A stretch of 64,000 nt of DNA from Bacteroidota bacterium (lineage in GTDB: Bacteria; Bacteroidota; Bacteroidia; Chitinophagales; Chitinophagaceae): assembly GCA_018268105.1 (NCBI GenBank), contig JAFDXG010000087.1, forward strand, positions 29,027 through 93,026, given 5' to 3'. Positions 17,893 through 26,785 of this stretch are shown here, one piece after another; positions within the stretch are counted from its first letter, which is position 1, and every line of letters begins with the position of its first letter. A program made the translations under genes and the position numbers. The notes under the pieces were generated by a model that saw only the letters and a list, made by a program, of their open reading frames with translations, ran no database searches and was not told where the DNA came from.

Positions 17893-18834
17893 ATGAATAT
17901 AATGCTCAACAGAATAATATTTCTGGTTTGTTCTTTAATCCTGTTTACCGCCTGCCATCAGCAAACTAACAGCAACGGAGAAAAGATTCCTGTAATCGGT
18001 GCCTCTATGTTAAGCCTTCAGTCGGAATTTGTGGTAAATCTAAAAGACGCTATGGGAGCCCATGCAAAAGAAAAGAATGTAGAGCTTATAGTGAACGACG
18101 CCCAACGCACAGCAGAAAAGCAGGTGCAGCAGGTTGAGACCTTTATCTCCCAGAAAGTAGATGCGATTATTTTAAATCCCTGTGAAGTGGAAGCAAGTTC
18201 ACCTGCCATAGCAAAAGCAAAAGCGGCGGGTATTCCCATCATCAATGTGAATTCAGAAACGTCAGCTACTCCTGATGGGTTTGTTGGGTCAAAGGATGAA
18301 CAGGCGGGAGAGATAGCTATGGAACAAATTGCAAAACTATTGGGCGAAAAAGGAAATGTAGTGATGATTGACGGCTACATGGGACAGGCGGCGCAGATCA
18401 AGCGGGCTATTGGAGCAAAAAATATATTGACAAAATATCCTGATATCAGAATATTGGCAGAACAAACTGCAGAGTGGGACCGGGCCAAAGCTATGAGCCT
18501 GATGGAAAACTGGATACAGTCGTACGGCAACAAAATCAATGCGGTGTTTGCGCATAATGATGAAATGGGAATGGGTGCTTTGCAGGCGCTTGAACAGGCC
18601 AAACTAAAAGACAAAGTTATAGTGGTGAGTATAGATGCTATTGCAGATGCACTGCAGGCGGTAAAAGATGGAAGACTTGATGCTACGGTATTTCAGGATG
18701 CGAAAGGCCAGGGCACAGGCGCAATTGATATGGCTTTGCAACTGATAAAAAAACAACCTCTTGAAAATAATGCAATTTTTATTCCTTTTCAACTGGTGAC
18801 TAAAGAAAACGTGGAAGGGTATATGAAGAAATAA
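17893..18834 (+). CDS. Sugar ABC importer, substrate-binding lipoprotein (RbsB-like)
   Basis: 313 residues. Signal MNIMLNRIIFLVCSLILFTAC puts the lipidated cysteine at 21, so the binding protein is membrane-anchored rather than free, uncommon for Gram-negative RbsB but usual for exported Bacteroidota proteins. The two-lobed periplasmic-binding fold (Peripla_BP_4) is seen at VEASSPAIAKAKAAGIPIIN, FVGSKDEQAGEIAMEQIAKL and NAVFAHNDEMGMGALQAL. It delivers the sugar to RbsC/RbsA-like partners. Relatives bind ribose, xylose, allose or galactose; no ligand can be assigned. Confidence 0.92.
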   Translation: MNIMLNRIIFLVCSLILFTACHQQTNSNGEKIPVIGASMLSLQSEFVVNLKDAMGAHAKEKNVELIVNDAQRTAEKQVQQVETFISQKVDAIILNPCEVEASSPAIAKAKAAGIPIINVNSETSATPDGFVGSKDEQAGEIAMEQIAKLLGEKGNVVMIDGYMGQAAQIKRAIGAKNILTKYPDIRILAEQTAEWDRAKAMSLMENWIQSYGNKINAVFAHNDEMGMGALQALEQAKLKDKVIVVSIDAIADALQAVKDGRLDATVFQDAKGQGTGAIDMALQLIKKQPLENNAIFIPFQLVTKENVEGYMKK

Positions 18835-18842
18835 TTGGAAGC

Positions 18843-18986
18843 ATGAAACTGAGTATATTGTTTCTGTCTGTACGATTGCTGCATAGTGATGTGAAAGTAC
18901 AAGGGAGTAACCCACGATATTCATCGGAGCAGGCACAATGGAAGCTGTATGGTAGCACAATATCCGGTAACCACATAAAACAATAA
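18843..18986 (+). CDS. Possible 47-residue small protein
   Basis: An ATG-started frame fills the whole gap between the binding protein (ends 18834) and the bisphosphatase (starts 18989). Its stop is 2 bp before the next ATG. The peptide begins MKLSILFLSVRLLHSDV and is otherwise polar with no motif. The tight fit suggests translational coupling or simple read-through. With no homology support it could equally be a chance ORF. Confidence 0.25.
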   Translation: MKLSILFLSVRLLHSDVKVQGSNPRYSSEQAQWKLYGSTISGNHIKQ

Positions 18987-18988
18987 CC

Positions 18989-19996
18989 ATGTCGCGGTAC
19001 AAAAATATAATGACACTCGATGAATTTACTATACAACAACTTCGGCTTTTCCCTCATGCAACGGGTGAATTGTCGGGGCTGTTGCGCGGTATCGGGCTTG
19101 CTGCCAAACAGGTGAATCATGAGGTAAACAGGGCGGGTATAGCTGATATACTTGGCGCTGCAGGGGCTGTGAATGTGCAGGGAGAAGAAGTGCAGAAGCT
19201 GGATGTGTATGCTAACAATGTTTTTATTGAAGTATTGCGATCGGGTATTAACTGTGCCGGTATTGTATCTGAAGAGAATGAAGAGGCGGTGATTTTTGAT
19301 GATACAAGAAGTAATGCTTCTAAATATATATTGCTGATGGATCCGATTGACGGTTCCGGCAATATAGATATTAATATTTCAATCGGCAGCATTTTTAGTG
19401 TATATCGCAGGTTGTCGCCCATTGGTCAACCCGCAACACTTGAAGATTTTTTACAGAAAGGCATAAAACAAGTAGCTGCAGGATATGTAATTTATGGTTC
19501 TTCTACTATGCTGGTGTATGCCACCAGGCGTGGTGTAAACGGATTTACTCTTGATAATAGTATCGGTGAATTTTACCTGAGCCATCCGGGTTTAAAAATA
19601 CCTGCACGCGGTAAATTTTATTCATTTGATAATTGCTATTACAACCAGGTGGCGCCCGAAATCAGGCGTTATGTAGATTATTGTATGTCGGTTGAAGAGA
19701 ATAAAACAGGGCCATACTCAAACCGTTATTATGGATGCATGGTGGCAGATACTCATCGAAATCTGCTGAAAGGCGGAATTTTTTTCTATCCTGCTGTAGC
19801 AGGTAAACCTGATGGTAAACTGAGGCTTTGTTATGAATGTAATCCAATGGCTTTTATTACTGAGGTAGCCGGCGGAAAAGCTACAAACGGAAGGGAGAGG
19901 ATATTGGATATCCAGCCCCGGCATATTCATCAGCGAAGCCCGTTGTTTATTGGATCTGAAGAGATGATGGAAGAAGTACATCAGTTTATGAAATAA
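18989..19996 (+). CDS. fbp: Class I fructose-1,6-bisphosphatase
   Basis: 335 residues, close to the family norm. Metal and phosphate sites are all visible: GEEVQKLDVYANN, GIVSEENEEAV, DPIDGSGNIDINIS (the DPxDGSxN loop), YGSSTMLVYATRRGVNGFTL, MVADTHRNLLKGGIFFYP, and NPMAFITEVAGGKATNGRERI. It hydrolyses fructose 1,6-bisphosphate to fructose 6-phosphate, the committed gluconeogenic step, in the cytoplasm. Needed when cells grow on rhamnose, which enters as triose phosphate and lactate or lactaldehyde. Its location directly behind a sugar importer suggests co-regulation with sugar supply, and a terminator closes the unit. Confidence 0.95.
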   Translation: MSRYKNIMTLDEFTIQQLRLFPHATGELSGLLRGIGLAAKQVNHEVNRAGIADILGAAGAVNVQGEEVQKLDVYANNVFIEVLRSGINCAGIVSEENEEAVIFDDTRSNASKYILLMDPIDGSGNIDINISIGSIFSVYRRLSPIGQPATLEDFLQKGIKQVAAGYVIYGSSTMLVYATRRGVNGFTLDNSIGEFYLSHPGLKIPARGKFYSFDNCYYNQVAPEIRRYVDYCMSVEENKTGPYSNRYYGCMVADTHRNLLKGGIFFYPAVAGKPDGKLRLCYECNPMAFITEVAGGKATNGRERILDIQPRHIHQRSPLFIGSEEMMEEVHQFMK

Positions 19997-19999
19997 AAA

Positions 20000-20030
20000 A
20001 ACCCGGATAGCTCCGGGTTCTGTTCTTTAT
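20000..20030. terminator. Bidirectional-looking terminator after fbp
   Basis: Perfect 8-bp stem AACCCGGA / TCCGGGTT with a TAGC loop at 20000-20019. An A-run precedes it and T-rich sequence follows, so it can serve both fbp and the converging minus-strand gene at 20034. Confidence 0.85.
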
Positions 20031-20033
20031 AGA

Positions 20034-20360
20034 TTAACCTCTGGTCTGTGCATCATGTTTTTGTTTATAAATGGCACGGCTTGCGCGATTTTCCTGTCGG
20101 TGCAATTTTGCTCTTTCTTTACCGGTGACTACGCCATCTGCTTTCGCTTCTTTTTTATTTTGCTGAATTTTTGCTTCCCGGGCTTCCAGCCTCACCGCTT
20201 CTTTCCTGGTGAGTTCGCCGTCTTTTACACCTTCTTTAATTCTATGTTGCTGGTGTATCTGCCTGTGTGTAATACGAGGAGTTTTAGTTTGAGAAAATCC
20301 TGCTGAAGCTAATGCAATGAAAGCTAATGATAAGCCTGTAGCGATAAATAACTTTTTCAT
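20034..20360 (-). CDS. Small exported basic protein with two 28-residue repeats
   Basis: 108 residues with a good Sec signal (MKKLFIATGLSLAFIALASAGFSQ). The mature part is Lys/Arg/Glu-rich and contains two related helical units: EGVKDGELTRKEAVRLEARE and EAKADGVVTGKERAKLHRQE. Each has the pattern DGxxTxxExxxL. The DG-x-(L/V)-T spacing recalls an EF-hand-like or spectrin-like turn, but the full calcium loop is not present. Likely periplasmic; function unknown. Confidence 0.75.
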   Translation of the reverse strand: MKKLFIATGLSLAFIALASAGFSQTKTPRITHRQIHQQHRIKEGVKDGELTRKEAVRLEAREAKIQQNKKEAKADGVVTGKERAKLHRQENRASRAIYKQKHDAQTRG

Positions 20361-20740
20361 AAAGGGTAATTTAATTGTTTATGGAGTATTCTGACTGCGG
20401 TGGAGTAGTGGGGTTTAATGGACGTTTAATTTTTTTTAGATACAGGTTTGGATTTATCATTCATCAATCTATTGTAGCAGTTGAGATCTTGTTCCGGGTG
20501 AGTATGCGGGAGCGCTAAGATTGCATTTTCTTTTATGGTTTTGGCCCTGATGTGATATTTTTTTGTTAGTAAAGAGGCAGATAGGCTAAGCACTTGCTTT
20601 CCTTTACGACCTGGCGCTTTTGCGTGAAACCCTCTCATCCGCTACAGTTCTCCCACCTGTGAGAGACAGTGTGCAGAGTGAAAAATTGAAATGCAGCCGC
20701 CGCCTGATGATGTTGCTCGATTATTCCTATATTTAATAAA
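20361..20740. other. Intergenic stretch, no convincing gene
   Basis: A minus-strand frame of 70 codons (20426-20638) exists but has no recognisable motif or good start context. The region probably carries the promoter of the minus-strand small protein and that of the plus-strand hydrolase at 20741. Confidence 0.4.
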
Positions 20741-22027
20741 TTGAAACCTGCTTTGAAAAACAGGAGAAATTTTTTGAAGATGACTGCTTTGGCAGGATTG
20801 AGCACCGGTGGTTTGCTACAGGGGTTCTCATTATCTGCAGCACTTTCATATGAAGATTTCCTAAAACATACCAACATGCCATTTGATGACACTTCTTTAA
20901 GCCTTATTGGACAATATGGTTCATGGGCAAACTCCCTTATTGAAAAGGAGTTGCCAAAATTTTCTTTCAGGAGAAATGAATGGACGGATATTGCCAAATG
21001 GAAAAACGCAGCAAAACAAAGGCTGATTGATCGCTTATCCATACCCGTAGTAAAAAAAACCGGTAGTACAACAACACATATTTATGAATATGATGGGCTA
21101 AGGATAGAAGAACTGGAATGGCAACTGGCTTACGGACGCCCGACAAAAGCTATATTGCTGAAGCCAATCAATACAAAGGGAAAATTGCCAGGTATACTTG
21201 CGTTTCATGATCATGGCGGGAATAAATATCTTGGAGTAAGAAAAATTACAAGAACATCTGATATTGTACCTTCTTTTGTTGCCGAACACCAGCAGGAGTC
21301 TTATGAGGGGCTTGCCTGGGCCAATGAAATTGCAAAGCGTGGGTATGTGGTATTGGTACCCGATGCCTTTCCTTTTGCCAGCAGGCGTGTCATGCTGCAG
21401 GATGTACCAGAGCATTTAAGAAATGGATTGACAGACGACGACCCCGAAAATCCGGAACATATCAAAGCATATAATGAATGGGCGGCGGAGCATGAACATA
21501 TAATGGCTAAATCATTATTCAGTGCAGGCACCACCTGGCCCGGAGTATTTTTTGCAGAAGACCGTGTTGCACTTGATATACTTTGCAGCCGGCCGGATGT
21601 AGATAATATGCGAATAAGTTGCGGCGGACTTTCGGGTGGCGGTATGAGAACTGTGTTTATGGGAGGACTGGATGAAAGAATTAAATGCGCAGTGTGTGTA
21701 GGTTTTATGACTACCTGGAAAGATTTTATATTGCACAAATCTTTTACACACACGTGGATGACTTATGTACCTTTGTTGCCCAATGAACTGGACTTCCCGG
21801 AAATTCTTGGGTTAAGAACACCTTTACCCACGTATGTTCTAAACGATATAGACGATGGTTTATATACACTTCCGGAAATGAAACGTGCTGATGCTATTTT
21901 AAAAGATATTTATAAGAAAGCAGGTGCATCTGAAAATTATAAATGTTCCTTCTATCCCGGGCCACATAAGTTTGACAGGAAAATGCAGGCGGATGCTTTT
22001 GACTGGTTTGATCAATGGTTGAAATAA
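20741..22027 (+). CDS. Tat-exported alpha/beta hydrolase (acetyl-xylan-esterase-like)
   Basis: 428 residues. The start appears to be TTG (20741, or TTG at 20753), because the twin-arginine motif NRRNFLKM lies before the first usable ATG and would otherwise be lost. The hydrophobic part TALAGLSTGGLL follows. The hydrolase core has an oxyanion strand ILAFHDHGGNKY, nucleophile GGLSGGGMRTVFMGG (GxSxG around residue 293), and a C-terminal histidine in YPGPHKFD. It resembles abhydrolase_7/dienelactone-like esterases found in glycan loci. The substrate is probably an acylated sugar or cyclic ester. It precedes the NagB-like gene by 21 bp. Confidence 0.82.
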   Translation: MKPALKNRRNFLKMTALAGLSTGGLLQGFSLSAALSYEDFLKHTNMPFDDTSLSLIGQYGSWANSLIEKELPKFSFRRNEWTDIAKWKNAAKQRLIDRLSIPVVKKTGSTTTHIYEYDGLRIEELEWQLAYGRPTKAILLKPINTKGKLPGILAFHDHGGNKYLGVRKITRTSDIVPSFVAEHQQESYEGLAWANEIAKRGYVVLVPDAFPFASRRVMLQDVPEHLRNGLTDDDPENPEHIKAYNEWAAEHEHIMAKSLFSAGTTWPGVFFAEDRVALDILCSRPDVDNMRISCGGLSGGGMRTVFMGGLDERIKCAVCVGFMTTWKDFILHKSFTHTWMTYVPLLPNELDFPEILGLRTPLPTYVLNDIDDGLYTLPEMKRADAILKDIYKKAGASENYKCSFYPGPHKFDRKMQADAFDWFDQWLK

Positions 22028-22048
22028 AGAAGTAAAAGATATACAACA

Positions 22049-22783
22049 ATGGAAATGATAATTTGCAAAGATGCTTCAGCATTAGGTCGGCAGGCTGGAA
22101 TAGCTGCAGGAGAAGTTATCAGGAACGCTATTAAGACAAAAGACCATGCATCTGTTATACTGGCAACCGGCGCCAGCCAGTTTGAGACGTTGAAACAACT
22201 GATAACAGAAAAAAATATTGACTGGTCTAAAGTTACCATGTTTCACCTCGATGAGTATATCGGCCTCCCTGAAACCCATGAAGCAAGTTTTAGAAAATAT
22301 CTTAAAGAAAGATTTTTAGATAAAGTAGGACCCTTAGGAGCCGTGTATTTAATTAACGGTGAAACCAACCCACAGCAAGAATGTGATCGCCTGAATGCAG
22401 TTATCAGGCAATATAATATTGACCTTGCATTGGTGGGCATCGGCGAAAATGGGCACCTGGCCTTTAATGATCCTCCGGCGGATTTTGATATTGAAGATCC
22501 TTTTATTATTGTAACACTTGACGAGCCATGCCGCCATCAGCAAATGAATGAAGGCTGGTTCAAAAAATTAGAAGAAGTACCCGAAAGAGCTATCAGTATG
22601 TCGGTCAAACAAATATTGAAATCTGCTGCAATAATATGTTCTGTGCCTGATGAGCGAAAGGCATTGGCTGTTAAAAACACAATAGAGCAACCGGTGAGTA
22701 ACCTTTTTCCTGCAAGCATCCTGAAAACCCATTCCGGCTGCATCTTATTTCTCGACAATAATTCGGCGGCTTCCCTTTCGTAG
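22049..22783 (+). CDS. Glucosamine-6-phosphate deaminase-like isomerase (NagB family)
   Basis: 244 residues, slightly short for NagB (266 in E. coli). The phosphate loop LATGASQFETL (38-48), HLDEYIGL (66-73) and GIGENGHLAFNDP (130-142) are present. Compared with E. coli NagB, Asp141 corresponds to Asn134 and Glu148 to Asp141 here, while the catalytic histidine (His136) is kept. NagB converts glucosamine 6-phosphate to fructose 6-phosphate and ammonia; the altered acids leave room for a related reaction on another sugar phosphate. Such NagB-like proteins are found in sugar operons next to isomerases. Cytoplasmic; likely in one operon with its neighbours. Confidence 0.82.
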   Translation: MEMIICKDASALGRQAGIAAGEVIRNAIKTKDHASVILATGASQFETLKQLITEKNIDWSKVTMFHLDEYIGLPETHEASFRKYLKERFLDKVGPLGAVYLINGETNPQQECDRLNAVIRQYNIDLALVGIGENGHLAFNDPPADFDIEDPFIIVTLDEPCRHQQMNEGWFKKLEEVPERAISMSVKQILKSAAIICSVPDERKALAVKNTIEQPVSNLFPASILKTHSGCILFLDNNSAASLS

Positions 22784-22921
22784 CAGGTAAAGAGAATTTC
22801 ATGCATATAAGGCTTCACAATAGTGCAGGATGGTTTACACTGTTTTTTTGAGTACATTACGAACGATAACCCGAGGGTAAGATGATGTAGTTGATGAAAA
22901 AATGACAAGTATTGTTGTTAT

Positions 22922-25243
22922 ATGAATCGTCCCGGTAAAATCTTCTATCCGATATTCGGATTATTAGGCTTGATATTTTTGATTGAAGCTTGTAGAAATA
23001 ATTCAACCGGACCGGATGTAGCCGCCATACCTGATTCCGTGAGCTACAACTTCGATATACGTCCCATCCTCTCTGACAAATGTCTCGCCTGTCACGGACC
23101 GGACGCCAACAAACGGAAAGCGGGACTGAGAATGGATGATCCGGAAAGCGCCTTTGCTTCTTTGAAAGAGCACCCCGGTGCTCATGCGCTCGTCGCCGGG
23201 GAGCCCGGGTTATCACAGGCTTTTTTGCATATCACGTCAGAGGATACCGCTCAACTGATGCCCCCGCCATCTTCAAATCTTAAACTATCCCGGCACGAAA
23301 TAGCTCTCATAAAAAAATGGATTGAGCAGGGTGCGCATTACCAAAAGCACTGGGCTTTCGTTTCTCCGGTAAAAGCGCCGTTGCCCAAACTGAAGGACGA
23401 CAAATGGCCAAGAAACGAAATTGACTATTTTATTCTGGCAAAGTTGGAGCAAAAAGGACTGAGTCCAAATGAACAGGGCGATAAAGAACGATTGCTCAAA
23501 AGGGTAAGTCTTGATATTACCGGGCTACCGCCTTCGCTTGAATTGATGGATCAGTTCCTGGCAGACAAGTCCCCGGATGCGTATGAAAAAATGGTGGACC
23601 GCCTGATGGCAATGCCGCAATACGGGGAAAAGATGTCCCTGCATTGGCTTGATCTGGCACGGTATGCCGATTCGCACGGTTACCAGGACGATGGCTATCG
23701 CACCCAGTGGCCCTGGCGTGACTGGGTGATTCATGCATTTAACGAGAATATGCATTACGACCAGTTTGTGACCTGGCAGCTTGCCGGAGATTTGCTCCCT
23801 AATTCAACACGCGAACAATTGCTGGCAACCGGTTTCAACCGTAATCATAAAATAACAGAAGAAGGCGGCGTAATCCCCGAAGAATACCGCATTATGTATG
23901 TTACAGACCGCAACGATCTTTTGGGAAAAGGATTACTCGGCATCACGCTTGAATGTGCCCATTGCCACGACCACAAATACGATCCTTTTTCACAAAAAGA
24001 ATATTATCAGCTCTTCGCTTTTTTCAACAACGTGAAAGAGGTGGGTATCGAATCTGTAATAGGTGGCCCGGAAACCTATGCCAAAAGACCCTTGATGGAG
24101 ATCAGCAATGAAGATGCAAAAACTGTTTTGAATTTTGTAAATAAAACAGATACCAACCGGCTGATTGTATCCGTAATGGGCGACCTGGATACGGTACGCA
24201 AAACTTATGTATTAAAAAGAGGTATGTATGACGCCCCGGGAGAAGAAGTAGAGCCCGGCACCCCTAAAGAAATACTTCCCTTTAACCCTGCATATCCTAA
24301 GAACAGGCTGGGACTGGCAGAGTGGTTATTTGATAAAAAAAATCCGCTTACCGCAAGGGTGTATGTCAACATACTGTGGCAGGAGTTTTTTGGACGCGGT
24401 ATTGTTAAAACTTCAGGAGATTTTGGCATGCAGGGTGAGTTGCCTTCGCATCCTGAACTGCTCGACTGGCTCGCCGTTGACTTTATAGAACATAACTGGG
24501 ATATCAAGAGACTGGTTAAGCAGATCGTTACTTCTGCAACGTATCGGCAGTCGGCAGTGGCCACAAAAGAAAAACAGGCAGTTGATCCCGACAATGTATT
24601 GCTTGCCCGCGGGCCACGGTACCGTATAAAAGCGGAATTTATAAGAGACCTCGTTCTGTCAAGCAGTGGATTACTCAATAAAACAATTGGTGGTCCAAGT
24701 GTAAAGCCCTACCAACCAGCGGGTCTGTGGGAGGGTGCTACATCAGGCAGAGGGTTATTATCGGTGTACAACCAGGATCATGGGCCATTACTATACCGCC
24801 GGGGAATGTACACTTTAATTAAAAGAACGGTGCCTCCTCCATCTATGACTATTTTTGATGCCAGTACCAGGGATATTTGCGAAATAAAAAGGCTACAGAC
24901 AAATACACCATTGCAGGCGTTGGTGATGATGAATGATCCTACCGTGCTGGAAGCGTCACGGGTACTGGCTGCGCGATTGCTGCAGGAGAAAACGGATATT
25001 ACAAATAAAATTACCGAAGCGTTCAGGCTAATCGTTTGCCGAAAGCCCATTGACCAGGAGCTTCAAATCCTTTCGGATTATTATACCAAACAGGATGGTA
25101 ATATCAGCGATGCGGACACTGAAAGAATGCTGGCCGTGGGCGAATATCCTATACCCGAAGGAATTGACCGGAAAAAAATGGCGGTTTTAATGCGTGTAGT
25201 GGCAACTATTTATAATATGGAGGAGACTATTACTAAATCATGA
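22922..25243 (+). CDS. Planctomycete-type cytochrome, PSCyt1-DUF1549-DUF1553
   Basis: 773 residues, exported as a lipoprotein (FLIEAC, Cys24). PSCyt1 carries the c-type haem site CLACH (54-58) with a possible axial Met in LMPPPSS. DUF1549 spans about 155-370 (RLLKRVSLDITGLPPSLELM) and contains a second CxxCH, CAHCH at 345-349. DUF1553 spans about 460-745 (NPLTARVYVNILWQEFFGRG). The concanavalin-like domain often found between DUF1549 and DUF1553 is absent, so the protein is compact. Function is unproven; the haem site suggests electron transfer from a periplasmic oxidation. The DUF1501 gene begins 10 bp after its stop, the standard pairing. Confidence 0.9.
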   Translation: MNRPGKIFYPIFGLLGLIFLIEACRNNSTGPDVAAIPDSVSYNFDIRPILSDKCLACHGPDANKRKAGLRMDDPESAFASLKEHPGAHALVAGEPGLSQAFLHITSEDTAQLMPPPSSNLKLSRHEIALIKKWIEQGAHYQKHWAFVSPVKAPLPKLKDDKWPRNEIDYFILAKLEQKGLSPNEQGDKERLLKRVSLDITGLPPSLELMDQFLADKSPDAYEKMVDRLMAMPQYGEKMSLHWLDLARYADSHGYQDDGYRTQWPWRDWVIHAFNENMHYDQFVTWQLAGDLLPNSTREQLLATGFNRNHKITEEGGVIPEEYRIMYVTDRNDLLGKGLLGITLECAHCHDHKYDPFSQKEYYQLFAFFNNVKEVGIESVIGGPETYAKRPLMEISNEDAKTVLNFVNKTDTNRLIVSVMGDLDTVRKTYVLKRGMYDAPGEEVEPGTPKEILPFNPAYPKNRLGLAEWLFDKKNPLTARVYVNILWQEFFGRGIVKTSGDFGMQGELPSHPELLDWLAVDFIEHNWDIKRLVKQIVTSATYRQSAVATKEKQAVDPDNVLLARGPRYRIKAEFIRDLVLSSSGLLNKTIGGPSVKPYQPAGLWEGATSGRGLLSVYNQDHGPLLYRRGMYTLIKRTVPPPSMTIFDASTRDICEIKRLQTNTPLQALVMMNDPTVLEASRVLAARLLQEKTDITNKITEAFRLIVCRKPIDQELQILSDYYTKQDGNISDADTERMLAVGEYPIPEGIDRKKMAVLMRVVATIYNMEETITKS

Positions 25244-25253
25244 AATAAAACGG

Positions 25254-26714
25254 ATGGCGATGGAAAAAGAATTTTTCGAACATGGTATCACCTGGAATCG
25301 CAGGCGCTTTCTTTCTACCCTGAGCCTGGGCATTGGCAGCGTGGCATTGGGGTCGCTTTTGATGCCGGATCTTTTTCGGAATGGAATGGCAGATGATGAA
25401 ACCATCACACCCGGCATACCTCAGTTTGCACCCAAGGCAAAAAGGGTGATCTATCTTTTTCAAAATGGAGCGCCATCACAACAGGAATTGTTTGATTACA
25501 AACCTAAGCTTCGGGAGATGACCGGGCAGGAAATCCCTCCTTCCGTGAGAGGCAACCAGCGCCTTACGGGGATGACCGCAAACCAGGCATCCTTTCCGCT
25601 GGTAGGATCATTCGTTGATTTTAAACAATACGGGGAATCACGGGTATGGATAAGTGATCTGCTGCCATATACGGCAAAAATTGCTGATGAACTTTGTATT
25701 GTGCGTTCATTATATACCGAAGCTATTAATCATGATCCTGCACTTACCTTTATTCAAACCGGGGCGCAGCAGGGCAATCGGCCCAGCATGGGCGCCTGGC
25801 TGAGTTACGGTTTGGGCAATGAAAATAAAAATCTTCCTGCCTTTACGGTGCTGCTTTCCCGTGGTGTTGGAAACGGGCAGGGGGTATATTCCAAACTCTG
25901 GTCGAACGGGTTTTTAGATTCGGTGCACCAGGGCGTTCAGTTTAGCAAAGGGGAGGACCCGGTATTGTATTTGCGCGATCCGGATGGATTTAACCGCAGA
26001 GATCGCCGGGATATGCTTGATCATCTTTCGAAACTCAATGAATTGTCTTATAAAGAATTTGGAGATCCGGAAATTGTTACCAAAATAAAACAATACGAAA
26101 TGGCCTATCGGATGCAAACCGCCGTTCCGGAAGTAATGGATCTTTCCAAAGAACCTGATGATATTGTAAAATTGTATGGACCGGATTGCCTGGTGCCCGG
26201 TACATATTCAGCCAATTGTTTGCTGGCGAGAAAACTTTCTGAAAATGGTGTGCGTTTTGTTCAACTCTATCACCAGGGCTGGGATCAGCATGGCAATCTG
26301 CCTTACGAAATTTCCAGGCAGGCCAAAGATGTAGACCAGGCTTCTGCTGCTCTGGTAACAGACCTTAAGCAGAGAGGGCTGCTTGATGAAACACTGGTGA
26401 TATGGGGCGGGGAATTTGGCAGAACGAGCTATACGCAAGGCACACTCACTAAGGAGAATTACGGCCGCGACCATCACCCACGCTGCTTTTCTATCTGGAT
26501 GGCAGGCGGAGGTATTAAACCTGGTATCGTGTACGGAGAAACGGATGAACTGGGCTATAATATCATTAAAGACCCGGTACATGTGCACGATTTCCAGGCC
26601 ACTGTACTGAATCAGTTAGGACTTGATCATGAAAAACTGATATTTAAACATCTCGGGAGAAGATACCGTCTCACCGATGTATCGGGGCATGTGGTAAGAG
26701 ATATTATTGCCTGA
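25254..26714 (+). CDS. DUF1501 family Tat-exported protein
   Basis: 486 residues. Starts at 25254 (or ATG 25260). Twin-arginine signal NRRRFLSTLSLGIGSVALG. The DUF1501 domain, with an alkaline-phosphatase/sulfatase-like fold, fills the rest: YLFQNGAPSQQELFDYKP, SLYTEAINHDPALTF, LYHQGWDQHGNLP and VIWGGEFGRTSYTQ, with the conserved His/Asp/Glu of a probable metal centre. Tat export fits folding with a cofactor in the cytoplasm. It is the usual partner of PSCyt1/DUF1549/DUF1553 proteins. The biochemical role of the pair is unknown. Confidence 0.92.
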   Translation: MAMEKEFFEHGITWNRRRFLSTLSLGIGSVALGSLLMPDLFRNGMADDETITPGIPQFAPKAKRVIYLFQNGAPSQQELFDYKPKLREMTGQEIPPSVRGNQRLTGMTANQASFPLVGSFVDFKQYGESRVWISDLLPYTAKIADELCIVRSLYTEAINHDPALTFIQTGAQQGNRPSMGAWLSYGLGNENKNLPAFTVLLSRGVGNGQGVYSKLWSNGFLDSVHQGVQFSKGEDPVLYLRDPDGFNRRDRRDMLDHLSKLNELSYKEFGDPEIVTKIKQYEMAYRMQTAVPEVMDLSKEPDDIVKLYGPDCLVPGTYSANCLLARKLSENGVRFVQLYHQGWDQHGNLPYEISRQAKDVDQASAALVTDLKQRGLLDETLVIWGGEFGRTSYTQGTLTKENYGRDHHPRCFSIWMAGGGIKPGIVYGETDELGYNIIKDPVHVHDFQATVLNQLGLDHEKLIFKHLGRRYRLTDVSGHVVRDIIA

Positions 26715-26785
26715 GGAATAGAGCAGTCCTGTTGCTAATAATGAAGATCACTATTGCACTTTACATTTTTTGCCAAAGAATATAA

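Noticed and set aside
18604..19002. 132-codon minus-strand frame over the binding protein and fbp start
   Set aside because: Antisense shadow of two real genes; no recognisable domain.
20426..20638. 70-codon minus-strand frame in the gap before the Tat hydrolase
   Set aside because: No motif, no conserved-looking start and biased composition; cannot be supported as a gene.
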